Source of the DNA: Flavobacterium sp. N3904
Lineage (GTDB): Bacteria > Bacteroidota > Bacteroidia > Flavobacteriales > Flavobacteriaceae
Assembly: GCF_025947305.1 (NCBI RefSeq)
Contig: NZ_CP110009.1
Location: forward strand, 1,777,501-1,841,500
Reading direction: 5' to 3'
DNA: 64,000 nt
The position numbers were made by a program, and so were the translations under genes. Of the stretch, positions 44,582 through 53,582 are shown in pieces. Under the pieces are notes generated by a model. It was given only the letters and a program-made list of their open reading frames with translations. It searched no databases and was not told the DNA's origin. Each line of letters starts with the position of its first letter. The first letter of the stretch is position 1.

Positions 44582-46330
44582 ATGAAATTTTTCTCATCAA
44601 TACTTATTACTTCCTTGTTTTTTGTTTGTAATTGCTACTCGCAAGGCTTTTTGCATAGAGAAGGGCAAAAAATTGTCGACGGAAACGGAAAAAATGTTGT
44701 TTTGCGTGGTTTGGGAGTAGGCGGATGGATGGTGCAGGAAGGTTATATGATTCAAACCGGTGCTTTTGCTGGCCCTCAGTATAAAATCAAACAAAAAATT
44801 ACGGATTTAATCGGAGAAAAAGGGACGGAAGAGTTTTATAAAGCTTACAAAACCAACGGAATAACCAAGAGAGATATTGATTCTTTGGCGGCATGGGGAT
44901 TTAACTCCATTCGTTTGCCGATGCATTATAATTTATACACTCCAGCGATTGAAACCGAAAAAGGCGGCCAGATTACTTGGCTCGAAGAAGGTTTTAAAAT
45001 GACCGATGATTTATTAAACTGGTGTGCTGCCAATAAAATATATTTAATTCTTGACTTGCATGCGACTCCCGGAGGCCAAGGGAAAGATGCTGCAATATCC
45101 GACTATGATGATTCAAAACCATCACTTTGGGAGAGTGCTGCAAATCAGGATAAAATGGTGGCACTTTGGGAAAAATTGGCAGAGCGTTATAAAGACAGTC
45201 CATGGATTGGGGGATATGATATTATCAATGAGCCCAATTGGAATTTTACCGGTACCAATCAAAATGGTTGCGACGAAACCTCAAATGCTCCTTTAAAAGC
45301 GTTGCAGGTTAGACTTACAAATGCAATAAGAGCCATTGATACGCATCACATGATTATCATTGAAGGGAATTGTTGGGGGAATAATTACAATGGCATGTTC
45401 CCGCTTTGGGATGAAAATATGGCGTTGAGTTTTCATAAATATTGGAATCAAAATGACATTCCATCCATACAAAAAATGTTGGATTACAGAACCCAATACA
45501 ACGTCCCAATCTGGTTGGGCGAAAGTGGCGAAAACTCAAATGTATGGTTTGAGGAAGCCATTTCATTAATGGAATCCAATAATATTGGCTGGGCTTTTTG
45601 GCCAATGAAAAAAATTGAAAATTTGGCGGGAGTTACTTCGGTTACAAAACCTGCTGGCTATGATAAAATATTGGACTATTGGAAAAATGGAGGTCAAAAA
45701 CCAAGTCAGGAATTTTCTAAAAAGGTTTTGATGCAAATGGCTGATAACTATAAAATGGAAAACTTGACCATCAGATACGATGTGATTGATGCGATGTTCC
45801 GACAAGTGCAAACTACCGATTCCAAACCTTATAAAAAACATAGTTTACCTGGAAAAGTGTTTGCAACCGAATTTGATTTGGGTCAAAATGGGTATGCTTA
45901 TTCTGATAAAGATGTGGCGAATTACGACGGAACTAAATTTACACAATGGAACAAAGGAAACAAAATGAGAAACGATGGTGTTGATATCGTAACCTGTACG
46001 GATAAAATAACCAACGGTTTTCAGGTTTCCTTTATTGAAGATAAGGAATGGCTACAGTTTACTGTTGAGGTAAAAAGCCAAAATAATTTTGATGTTGCTA
46101 TTCGCTATTCCAGTGAAAAAGCAGGTGGGAAATTGTATTTGGAACAGGATGGAAAGAAAATTTCAGAAACAATTGAATTGCCGGTCACTGGAGGAGAAAC
46201 GAATTGGAAAACAATTGTTCTTAAAAATATAGCACTGAAGCAAGGAATCAATAAAATCCGCGTTCAATTTGAAGGAGGAAATTTTAATCTTAATTTCTTG
46301 GATTTTAAAACGGCAGCCAAATCAAAATAG
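44582..46330 (+). CDS. GH5 family glycosidase with CBM6-like C-terminal module
   Basis: A 582-residue enzyme with a signal peptide (about 1-20; the CNCYSQG site leaves type I or lipoprotein processing open). The GH5 barrel has RGLGVGGWMVQEGYM near 42-56, acid/base E217 in IINEP and nucleophile E314 in WLGESGE. The C-terminal part (about 455-575, GFQVSFIEDKEWLQFTVEV onwards) is like a CBM6-type carbohydrate-binding beta-sandwich. It lacks the sorting tail of its neighbour, so the two paralogues probably work in different places. It may be an exo- or endo-beta-glucanase. Confidence 0.9.
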   Translation: MKFFSSILITSLFFVCNCYSQGFLHREGQKIVDGNGKNVVLRGLGVGGWMVQEGYMIQTGAFAGPQYKIKQKITDLIGEKGTEEFYKAYKTNGITKRDIDSLAAWGFNSIRLPMHYNLYTPAIETEKGGQITWLEEGFKMTDDLLNWCAANKIYLILDLHATPGGQGKDAAISDYDDSKPSLWESAANQDKMVALWEKLAERYKDSPWIGGYDIINEPNWNFTGTNQNGCDETSNAPLKALQVRLTNAIRAIDTHHMIIIEGNCWGNNYNGMFPLWDENMALSFHKYWNQNDIPSIQKMLDYRTQYNVPIWLGESGENSNVWFEEAISLMESNNIGWAFWPMKKIENLAGVTSVTKPAGYDKILDYWKNGGQKPSQEFSKKVLMQMADNYKMENLTIRYDVIDAMFRQVQTTDSKPYKKHSLPGKVFATEFDLGQNGYAYSDKDVANYDGTKFTQWNKGNKMRNDGVDIVTCTDKITNGFQVSFIEDKEWLQFTVEVKSQNNFDVAIRYSSEKAGGKLYLEQDGKKISETIELPVTGGETNWKTIVLKNIALKQGINKIRVQFEGGNFNLNFLDFKTAAKSK

Positions 46331-46362
46331 AGCTTTGCTTAATTGAATATAAAATTTTTATA

Positions 46363-48582
46363 ATGAAGAAAACAACAACATTAGCATTGCTATTTGTTTC
46401 GTTTTTTGCTTTTGCACAGCAACAAACGATAGATCAGAAAGTGGAAAGTTTGCTAAAACAAATGACACTCGAAGAGAAAATAGGGCAGATGAATCAATAT
46501 ACAGCAGATAATAGTGCCACAGGGCCAATTACGATTAATGCCAATAAACAAAGCGAAATTAAAAAAGGTTTGATTGGTTCGATGTTGAATGTTATGGGAA
46601 CCAAACACACAAGACAATATCAAGATTTGGCGATGCAATCCCGATTGAAAATTCCGTTGTTGTTTGGTCTGGATGTGATTCATGGATACAAAACTACGTT
46701 TCCTATTCCGTTGGCCGAAGCCGCAAGCTGGGATTTGACAGCGATTGAACTTTCGGCTAGAATTGCTGCTACCGAAGCGGCTGCCTCAGGAATTCACTGG
46801 ACTTTTGCGCCAATGGTGGATATTTCACGCGACCCGCGTTGGGGTAGAGTGATGGAAGGCGCTGGAGAAGACACCTATTTGGGATCGAAAATTGCCTATG
46901 CCAGAGTCAAAGGATTTCAAGGCAACTTGGGTGAAGTCAATTCGGTTATGGCTTGTGTCAAACATTTTGCGGCTTATGGAGCTGCGATTGGTGGGCGCGA
47001 TTACAACTCAGTTGATATGAGCGATAGAATGCTTTGGGAAACGTATTTGCCTCCTTTCAAGTCTGCTCTCGATGCTGGTGCAGCCACATTTATGAATTCG
47101 TTCAACGACCTTAACGGAATACCCGCAAGTGCCAATACCTATTTGCTTAGAGATATTTTGAAAGGAAAATGGAATTTTCAAGGTTTTGTGGTTTCCGATT
47201 GGGGTTCGATAGGCGAAATGGTGAGTCATGGTTATGTAAAAGATAATAAGGAAGCCGCTCTTGCCTCTATAACTGCGGGAAGTGATATGGATATGGAAAG
47301 CAATGCATATCGTTATAATCTGGAGCAATTGGTAAAAGAAAATAAAGTTCCGGTTGCCTTAATTGATGATGCTGTAAAACGAATTTTACGCAAGAAATTT
47401 GAAATGGAATTGTTTGACGACCCTTATAAATTTTGCAATCCAGAAAGAGAGCAAAAAGAATTGAATAATCCAGAACACACCAAAGCAGCCAGAGAAATAG
47501 CAGCAAAAAGTATTGTGCTCTTGAAAAATGAAAGAGATGTTTTACCACTTTCGAAAGGGTTGAAAACAATTGCTTTTATCGGGCCAATGGTAAAATCCAA
47601 AAGAGACAATCACGGATTTTGGGCTGTTGATGTAAAGGATGTTGATTCGACCTATATCGTTTCCCAGTGGGAAGGTTTGGAGAATAAAGTGGGCAAAAGA
47701 ACCAAAATTTTGTACGCCAAAGGATGTGGTGTCGAAAGTAAAAGTAAAGAAGGTTTTGCTGATGCATTGAATGTTGCCAGTCAAGCCGAGGTGATCATTT
47801 TGAGTATAGGAGAAAACTTCAATAAGAGCGGGGAAGCCAAGAGTAAAAGCAATCTGCATTTGCCCGGTGTTCAGGAAGATTTAATCAAAGAACTTCAAAA
47901 AACGGGAAAACCCATTGTTATTTTGATTAATGCCGGAAGACCTCTTATTTTTGACTGGACCGCCGATAATATGCCAACGATCGTGTACACTTGGTGGTTG
48001 GGCTCTGAGGCGGGTAATGCCATTGCCGATGTACTTTTTGGAGATTACAATCCGTCTGGAAAATTACCAATGTCATTCCCGAGAACCGAAGGACAAATTC
48101 CAATTTACTACAATCATTTTAATACAGGAAGACCTTCTGTTAATGAAGATAAAATTTACAAATCGGCTTACATCGATTTGCCAACAACTCCGAAATTCCC
48201 ATTTGGATACGGATTGAGCTACACGACTTTTGAATATTCGGATTTGAAATTGTCTCAAAAAACAATGAAAAATACGGAGTCAATTACGGTTTCGGCAAAC
48301 ATAAAAAATACGGGAAGCGTAAAAGGCGAAGAGGTGGTTCAATTGTATTTGAAAGATAAAGTAGGTTCTGTGGTGCGCCCGATAATTGAGTTGAAAGATT
48401 TTCAAAAAATAACATTGAATCGCGGGGAAACCAAAACTATTCAGTTTACTATTGACAACCAAAAATTATCGTTTTACAACAATGCATTGGAATTTGGTTC
48501 AGAACCCGGTGATTTCGATTTGATGATAGGTTCGTCATCGGCTGACATTCGTTTGAGAGATAGTTTTGAATTGGTGAAATAA
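46363..48582 (+). CDS. bglX: GH3 beta-glucosidase (BglX-like)
   Basis: A 739-residue periplasmic enzyme that releases glucose from beta-linked oligosaccharides. Signal peptide ends near residue 19 (FFAFAQQ). The GH3 N-terminal barrel has KHFAAYGA (200-207) and the nucleophile D279 in GFVVSDWGS. The second alpha/beta domain spans about 385-600, and a fibronectin-III-like domain closes the protein (about 650-735). Order and length match BglX. It lies 32 nt after the GH5 gene and 6 nt before the esterase. Confidence 0.94.
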   Translation: MKKTTTLALLFVSFFAFAQQQTIDQKVESLLKQMTLEEKIGQMNQYTADNSATGPITINANKQSEIKKGLIGSMLNVMGTKHTRQYQDLAMQSRLKIPLLFGLDVIHGYKTTFPIPLAEAASWDLTAIELSARIAATEAAASGIHWTFAPMVDISRDPRWGRVMEGAGEDTYLGSKIAYARVKGFQGNLGEVNSVMACVKHFAAYGAAIGGRDYNSVDMSDRMLWETYLPPFKSALDAGAATFMNSFNDLNGIPASANTYLLRDILKGKWNFQGFVVSDWGSIGEMVSHGYVKDNKEAALASITAGSDMDMESNAYRYNLEQLVKENKVPVALIDDAVKRILRKKFEMELFDDPYKFCNPEREQKELNNPEHTKAAREIAAKSIVLLKNERDVLPLSKGLKTIAFIGPMVKSKRDNHGFWAVDVKDVDSTYIVSQWEGLENKVGKRTKILYAKGCGVESKSKEGFADALNVASQAEVIILSIGENFNKSGEAKSKSNLHLPGVQEDLIKELQKTGKPIVILINAGRPLIFDWTADNMPTIVYTWWLGSEAGNAIADVLFGDYNPSGKLPMSFPRTEGQIPIYYNHFNTGRPSVNEDKIYKSAYIDLPTTPKFPFGYGLSYTTFEYSDLKLSQKTMKNTESITVSANIKNTGSVKGEEVVQLYLKDKVGSVVRPIIELKDFQKITLNRGETKTIQFTIDNQKLSFYNNALEFGSEPGDFDLMIGSSSADIRLRDSFELVK

Positions 48583-48588
48583 TTTAAA

Positions 48589-49521
48589 ATGAAATATATT
48601 CTACTGTTTCTTCTCATGCCCAGTATGCTTTTGGCACAAACCCAAAAAGACACCATTCGTGTGTTTTATTTGGGAGGTCAATCGAATATGCAGGGGTATG
48701 GGTATGTAAAAGAGCTTCCAGATTCTTTGAATAAAAAAAATAAAAATGTTTTTATTTATCAAGGAAATCCTGTCGGAGATAATGATAAAAGCGGAGGGTT
48801 AGGAAAATGGGAGGTACTTCAACCCGGGAACGGTACCGGATTTGCATCTGATGGAAAGAATAATACACTTTCGGATCGATTTGGTGTCGAGCTTTCGTTT
48901 GCCAAAAAACTACAGGAATTATATCCAAACCAAAAACTGGCCATTATAAAATATGCCAGAAATGGCTCATCGATTGATAGTAGTGGTACTGCTTATTTTG
49001 GCGCCTGGGAACCTGATTTTAGAGGAGGAAAAGGAATGAATCAATATGATTATTTTCTAAAAACGGTCAATAACGCGATGGCTGTACGAGACATAAACGG
49101 TGATGGAGTTGAAGATGTTTTGATTCCGAGTGGCATTATTTGGATGCAAGGAGAAAGCGATTCCGATAAAACAGAACAAATTGCCAATCAATACTGTGCA
49201 AATTTAAAGCGATTAATGCAACTCATGCGAGCGACTTTCAGAAATAATGATTTACCAATAGTCATTGGAAAGATATCCGATTCGGGTGATGATGCCGATG
49301 GAAAAGTTTGGGGTTTTGGGGAATTGGTGCAATACGGACAAGAAAAATTTGCTTTAACTGAACCCAATGTTGCCATTGTTAGAACTACAAATACTTATAA
49401 ATATACAGACAAATACCATTATAAAAGTGATGGTTATATTGATTTGGGAAAAGAATTTGCAAAAGCAGTTTTCTTTCTAAATAATAAGAATAAATCTAAA
49501 GGAGAGTCTTTGAATCAATAA
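48589..49521 (+). CDS. secreted SGNH-type carbohydrate esterase (sialate O-acetylesterase-like)
   Basis: A 310-residue protein with a signal peptide (about 1-16). The nucleophile S32 is in GGQSNMQG, the block-III-like WMQGESD is at 185-191, and the catalytic His is H277 in KYHYKSDGY. This is the SASA/CE6 group that removes acetyl groups from sugars. It starts 6 nt after the GH3 gene and ends the main operon. Its presence suggests that the natural glucan, or a co-occurring glycan, carries ester groups. Confidence 0.88.
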   Translation: MKYILLFLLMPSMLLAQTQKDTIRVFYLGGQSNMQGYGYVKELPDSLNKKNKNVFIYQGNPVGDNDKSGGLGKWEVLQPGNGTGFASDGKNNTLSDRFGVELSFAKKLQELYPNQKLAIIKYARNGSSIDSSGTAYFGAWEPDFRGGKGMNQYDYFLKTVNNAMAVRDINGDGVEDVLIPSGIIWMQGESDSDKTEQIANQYCANLKRLMQLMRATFRNNDLPIVIGKISDSGDDADGKVWGFGELVQYGQEKFALTEPNVAIVRTTNTYKYTDKYHYKSDGYIDLGKEFAKAVFFLNNKNKSKGESLNQ

Positions 49522-49541
49522 ATAAAGCGCTCTTGTTAAAC

Positions 49542-49582
49542 AAAAAAGCGACACCATTCTTCTGAATTGTATCGCTTTTTTT
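49542..49582 (+). terminator. terminator at the end of the polysaccharide operon
   Basis: A 10-bp stem (AAAAAAGCGA with TCGCTTTTTT), possibly extended inward, with T-tract; 20 bases after the esterase stop. Confidence 0.8.
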
Positions 49583-49591
49583 GTAAAAGTT

Positions 49592-49692
49592 TACCATTGG
49601 CATTTATAAGAGTCCAATATTTTTTGCTTCTTTCGAAGGTAGTATCGGGGAGATATGTGGTATTTATAAAGGACTATTTATTACCAATGGTA
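49592..49692. repeat. 101-bp segment with 9-bp terminal inverted repeats
   Basis: TACCATTGG at 49592-49600 and CCAATGGTA at 49684-49692 are perfect inverse copies. Further in, GAGTCC near 49610 faces GGACTA near 49671. It lies between the operon terminator and the 3' end of the acyltransferase gene. It could be a small non-autonomous element or a long-range stem; no target duplication is clear. Confidence 0.35.
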
Positions 49693-49724
49693 TAATTGTG
49701 TTTTGGGTCTAAGGATATTATTGA

Positions 49725-50846
49725 TTAATTGTTTTTTAATACTTTTTGTTTTAACCAAATTCGCACAGGCTCATCATATAATTTTAAGCAAGTATAAGCA
49801 AGAATAATAGCTCCTATAAATGTCAATAAAGCAAAAGGAAATGCTTGTTGAAAGGAAGGTTTGTTGCCAACGGCCCAACCCGTATAAATGTAGATCAACG
49901 GATAGTGAGTTATGTATATAGGATAGGATATTTCTCCTAAAAATTTACAGATTCGGGTTGGATATTTGCCTGTAACTTCCCCGCTTGCACCCAAATAAAC
50001 AATCAATGGAAAGAGGATAATTATACTCAAAGAATCATACAAACCATTCATCCATAAATGTTCGCTTCCGCCAATTCTGGGCATTGCCAGAACAACAATC
50101 GTTAACAAACTAGCCCAAAAGAAACCGTTTTTAATAGTTGTCAGTTTTACGATGCGATGCAATAATAATCCCCCAAAAAATGGAAACAGCATGCGTGAAA
50201 ACCCAATATGAAGCTGTGCAGGTTCCAGAGACCAGCCGCCAATGACATCTCCATTTGGACTTGTTAGTGCAAGATGAATTAAGAGACAACCTGACAAAAA
50301 CACCAAAATGGCAAGTGCTGTATTCGAAAATTTACGTACAAATAAAGCATAAAGAATATTGCCAATATATTCAAAGAACAAAGACCAGCCTGGTCCATTC
50401 AGCGGATGCATTTCCTGCCAACCTCTTATATCCAAGGATGAGGAAACAGGAATAAGTGTAAAACCGATGAACATTACAACAAGCATTTTCCAAACGGGGA
50501 CTTCATGTATAGCAGGCCATAAAACTGAATCTTGAAAATAAAAACAAATAGCACCAATTATCATTCCCATCACCACCATGGGTTGCAGTCGGACAAGGCG
50601 AATTTTGAAGAAATCAGCGACACTCATTTTGCTCCAGCGATCATCATAAGCATAACTGATAACAAATCCCGAAAGCAAGAAAAAAAAGTCGACCGCAAGA
50701 TATCCGTGGTTGATAATTTGGTCTAAATGACTGGTCGCATGAGCCTCAAAAATATGGAAAGCAACTACCATAAGTGCCGCTACACCCCGTAAACCGTCCA
50801 GTATTGGATAATGTTTTTTTGAAATTAATAAAGTAGATTTTTCCAT
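49725..50846 (-). CDS. acyltransferase 3 family membrane protein
   Basis: A 373-residue integral membrane protein with about ten hydrophobic segments. The N-terminal DGLRGVAALMVVAFH (17-31) holds the family R and catalytic-type His (H31). Members of this OafA-like family move acetyl or other acyl groups onto surface sugars. It has its own promoter, so it may be a neighbour, not a part, of the glucan locus. Its activity would be opposite to that of the esterase gene just across the terminator. Confidence 0.87.
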   Translation of the reverse strand: MEKSTLLISKKHYPILDGLRGVAALMVVAFHIFEAHATSHLDQIINHGYLAVDFFFLLSGFVISYAYDDRWSKMSVADFFKIRLVRLQPMVVMGMIIGAICFYFQDSVLWPAIHEVPVWKMLVVMFIGFTLIPVSSSLDIRGWQEMHPLNGPGWSLFFEYIGNILYALFVRKFSNTALAILVFLSGCLLIHLALTSPNGDVIGGWSLEPAQLHIGFSRMLFPFFGGLLLHRIVKLTTIKNGFFWASLLTIVVLAMPRIGGSEHLWMNGLYDSLSIIILFPLIVYLGASGEVTGKYPTRICKFLGEISYPIYITHYPLIYIYTGWAVGNKPSFQQAFPFALLTFIGAIILAYTCLKLYDEPVRIWLKQKVLKNN

Positions 50847-50897
50847 ACAGATAGATTAGATTTTTTTAAAAATGAGGCTGCCCGACAGAGACAACCT

Positions 50898-50925
50898 CAA
50901 AGATAAACAACTATTAAATAACCAA
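50898..50925 (-). promoter_or_regulatory. promoter of the acyltransferase gene
   Basis: On the - strand TTG (50925-50923) and TATCTTTG (50905-50898, an exact TAnnTTTG match) are 17 bases apart, in the gap downstream of the second GH3 gene. Confidence 0.5.
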
Positions 50926-50941
50926 TTAATATAGTGTTTTT

Positions 50942-53272
50942 TTAACTTGCATTAGCACTTTTTAAAATAGCTTGCAGATCTTCTTCGGTAAATTTTCCGC
51001 CTGAAAGCAATATGAATTTACTGATTGGCATATCTCCCAGCATGGCTTGCATAAAAGATTCTGCTTTTTTCTCTTCTTCGGTTACAGCTTTTTTATTACC
51101 GCCAGTAAAACTTCTAGTAAGCTGTTCATATATCACAGAACTATTTGGTGCGTTTTTGAATTCTTTGAACATAGAATTACGCGTAAAAACAATTTTGGCC
51201 GTTTTGGTAGATTGAATTTCAATAGTTTGTTGCAAAGGCAAATCTCTTGAAGAACCTCCTACTCGAATGTCAAATTTTCCTGATTTTACAACCCAGTCGT
51301 GAGCAACAGTACTGTAATAAGCAAAATCGCGAGATGTTAAGTGAAAGCTTATTGTTTTTTCTTCTCCTGCATTTAAGTCTACTTTTTCAAAATGTTTCAA
51401 TTCATTTTCTGGTCGAGACGTTTCTGTAGCTTGTTCACGTACATACAATTCGACTACTTCCTTGCCAGCGACTTTGCCTGTATTTTTTACTTTCAACGAA
51501 ATAATGATATCGTCAGTATCTTTGGCAAGTGTTGTATTTGCTTTAATATCAGAATATGCAAAAGTGGTGTAACTTAACCCGTACCCGAAAGGAAAATTAG
51601 GTTCGATTTTTCTTTTGTCATAATAACGGTATCCAATGAATATTCCCTCACCGTAATTGGCATTACCGTCTTTTGAAGGAAAATCGATTGCTGTAGGAGT
51701 ATCTTCCAGACGCGCCGGGAAAGTTTCGGATAATTTTCCGGAAGGATTTACTTTTCCAGTCAATACATCAGCAATCGCACCACCACCGGCTTGACCACCT
51801 AAATACGCTTCTACAATTGCTGACACCTCTTTTTTCCAAGGCATAGAAACCGCCGATCCATTCATTAAAACCACCACCACATTTTTATTGACTTTGGCAA
51901 CGGCGTCAATCAATTGGTTGTGTCCCGCAGGCATATCCATGTTGGCTCTGTCGTATCCTTCAGATTCATAAATATCTGGTAACCCTGCAAAGACTATAAC
52001 AGTTTCGGCATTTTTCGCATTTTGTACTGCTTCGGCAATCAATGTTTCATTTGTTGTTCCATCAGTTGCGTAACCTGCGGCATAAGAAAAAGAGGTTCCT
52101 TTAGACAATTTTTGCAATTCATCGTAGGCGTTTTCTATTTGTGTTGGTTTTACTTGCGAACTTCCAGAACCTTGGTAACGCGGTGTTTTTCCGAATGCCC
52201 CAATAATTGCAATTTTGGTAGTCGTAGTGGATAACGGTAAAATAGAGTTGTCATTTTTTAACAAAACAATACATTCGCCACTTACTTGTCTTGCCAAAGC
52301 ATTGTGCTTTGGTTTGTCTACCACTATTCCTTGTTTGTGACTATCTTTCGCTTTAAGCGTTACGGCCAGCGTTTCAATTACAATTTCGTCTAATGTGGTT
52401 TCTTTCAAAGCGCCTTTTTTTACCGCTTCGATGATTTTTTTATTATTATATCCTCCACTGGCTGGCATTTCAAGGTTTAAACCTGCTTCAACTCCTAGAG
52501 CCCTGTCATTTACCGCTCCCCAGTCAGAAACAACAAATCCTTTGAAACCCCATTTTTTCTTTAGAACATCATCTAATAAATATTTATTCTCAGAAGCATA
52601 TACACCATTCAATTTATTATACGAACACATAACGGTCCAAGGCTGTGCTTCTTTTACCGCCATTTCAAAAGCAGGAAAATAGATTTCGTTCAGAGTGCGC
52701 TCGTCTACATTGGAACTGTTGGACATTCGTTCAAATTCTTGATTGTTGGCTGCAAAATGTTTCATCGAAGTTCCTACACCTTGGCTTTGAACTCCGTTTA
52801 TAAATGCCGTAGCAATTCTACCAGCCAGAATAGGATCTTCAGAAAAGTATTCAAAATTACGACCGCCCAATGGAGAACGTTTCATATTGACACCTGGGCC
52901 TAACAAAATTTGAACATCATTGGCTTGTGATTCTAGAGCCAATGCTTCCCCCATTTTTTGTGCCAAAGCCGTATTCCATGAGGAGGCCAAAGCAGAGGCA
53001 GTAGGAAAACAAGTGGCAGGTACACTATTGGTAAAATCAAAACCTACAGCTTTTCGTAAACCGTGAGGGCCATCCGTCATAAATATAGAAGGAATTCCCA
53101 ATCTCGGAATTGCTTGTGTGGACCATGCTGTTTCTCCAGAACATAAGGACGCTTTTTCTTCCAGAGTCAATTGGGAAACTAACTTTTTGGCTTTTTCTCT
53201 ATAATCCGTGGTTTGTGAGAATGCTGATACCGAAATAAAAAATCCTATAATGAGCAAAAATGTATTTTTCAT
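50942..53272 (-). CDS. GH3 family beta-glucosidase (second copy)
   Basis: A 776-residue enzyme from the ATG at 53272, which gives a clean signal peptide (about 1-20, ISVSAFSQ). The frame stays open 63 codons upstream, but that part is AT-rich, has no signal and is unlikely to be translated. The nucleophile is D250 in GFVVSDWGA; KHFAANNQ (171-178) and the second GH3 domain (about 370-600) follow, then a fibronectin-III-like domain. The C-terminal PISKFILLSGGKFTEEDL tail is also found in other GH3 enzymes. It differs in architecture from the BglX-like GH3, so a different linkage or chain length is likely. Divergent from the Nudix regulator. Confidence 0.93.
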   Translation of the reverse strand: MKNTFLLIIGFFISVSAFSQTTDYREKAKKLVSQLTLEEKASLCSGETAWSTQAIPRLGIPSIFMTDGPHGLRKAVGFDFTNSVPATCFPTASALASSWNTALAQKMGEALALESQANDVQILLGPGVNMKRSPLGGRNFEYFSEDPILAGRIATAFINGVQSQGVGTSMKHFAANNQEFERMSNSSNVDERTLNEIYFPAFEMAVKEAQPWTVMCSYNKLNGVYASENKYLLDDVLKKKWGFKGFVVSDWGAVNDRALGVEAGLNLEMPASGGYNNKKIIEAVKKGALKETTLDEIVIETLAVTLKAKDSHKQGIVVDKPKHNALARQVSGECIVLLKNDNSILPLSTTTTKIAIIGAFGKTPRYQGSGSSQVKPTQIENAYDELQKLSKGTSFSYAAGYATDGTTNETLIAEAVQNAKNAETVIVFAGLPDIYESEGYDRANMDMPAGHNQLIDAVAKVNKNVVVVLMNGSAVSMPWKKEVSAIVEAYLGGQAGGGAIADVLTGKVNPSGKLSETFPARLEDTPTAIDFPSKDGNANYGEGIFIGYRYYDKRKIEPNFPFGYGLSYTTFAYSDIKANTTLAKDTDDIIISLKVKNTGKVAGKEVVELYVREQATETSRPENELKHFEKVDLNAGEEKTISFHLTSRDFAYYSTVAHDWVVKSGKFDIRVGGSSRDLPLQQTIEIQSTKTAKIVFTRNSMFKEFKNAPNSSVIYEQLTRSFTGGNKKAVTEEEKKAESFMQAMLGDMPISKFILLSGGKFTEEDLQAILKSANAS

Positions 53273-53302
53273 AATTATAAGTGGTTGGTTTTTAATAAAA
53301 TG

Positions 53303-53325
53303 CAATGCGTTAATATGACGCAATG
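53303..53325. promoter_or_regulatory. inverted repeat upstream of the second GH3 gene
   Basis: CAATGCGT-N7-ACGCAATG, seven of eight positions pair; its GC-containing core is conspicuous in the AT-rich gap. It ends 31 bases before the GH3 start codon, so a repressor or a leader hairpin is possible. Confidence 0.45.
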
Positions 53326-53504
53326 TACATTTAATTTTAATACAAAAAACAATTTTGGTAAAAAAAAAAGATTTAAATACTGATTTGGATGAACTTGACA
53401 GTATTTTTAGGTAAATATTTAATTTTTCGGATTTCAATTTTATCATTCCTTTAAGAATCAATAAGTAACTTTTCTGTTTAAGTGCCTCTCGATAGTTAAG
53501 ATTA

Positions 53505-53542
53505 ATTTTAGTTTATTTTCTATACTAAAAATGAACTAAATT
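53505..53542. promoter_or_regulatory. 38-bp operator-like palindrome before the Nudix regulator
   Basis: Arms ATTTTAGTTTATTTT (53505-53519) and AAAATGAACTAAATT (53528-53542) are inverse copies in 13 of 15 positions with an 8-base spacer. The position, 40 bases before the regulator ATG and between divergent genes, fits an autoregulated operator of the Nudix-winged-helix protein. Confidence 0.65.
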
Positions 53543-53582
53543 GCGGCGTAATAACGAATAGGAATAACGATACCACAAAGCC

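Larger units (their letters stand above)
53273..53582. other. control region of 310 nt between the second GH3 and the Nudix regulator
   Basis: Contains an inverted repeat near the GH3 start (53303-53325) and a 38-bp operator-like palindrome near the regulator gene (53505-53542). The rest is AT-rich. A weak -7 match for GH3 lies at 53442-53435 on the - strand (TAAAATTG, 7 of 8). Confidence 0.65.

Noticed and set aside
53273..53461. N-terminal extension of 63 codons on the second GH3 gene
   Set aside because: It would put a signal peptide in the middle of the protein; the ATG at 53272 gives a normal exported enzyme. The extension is promoter and operator-region DNA.
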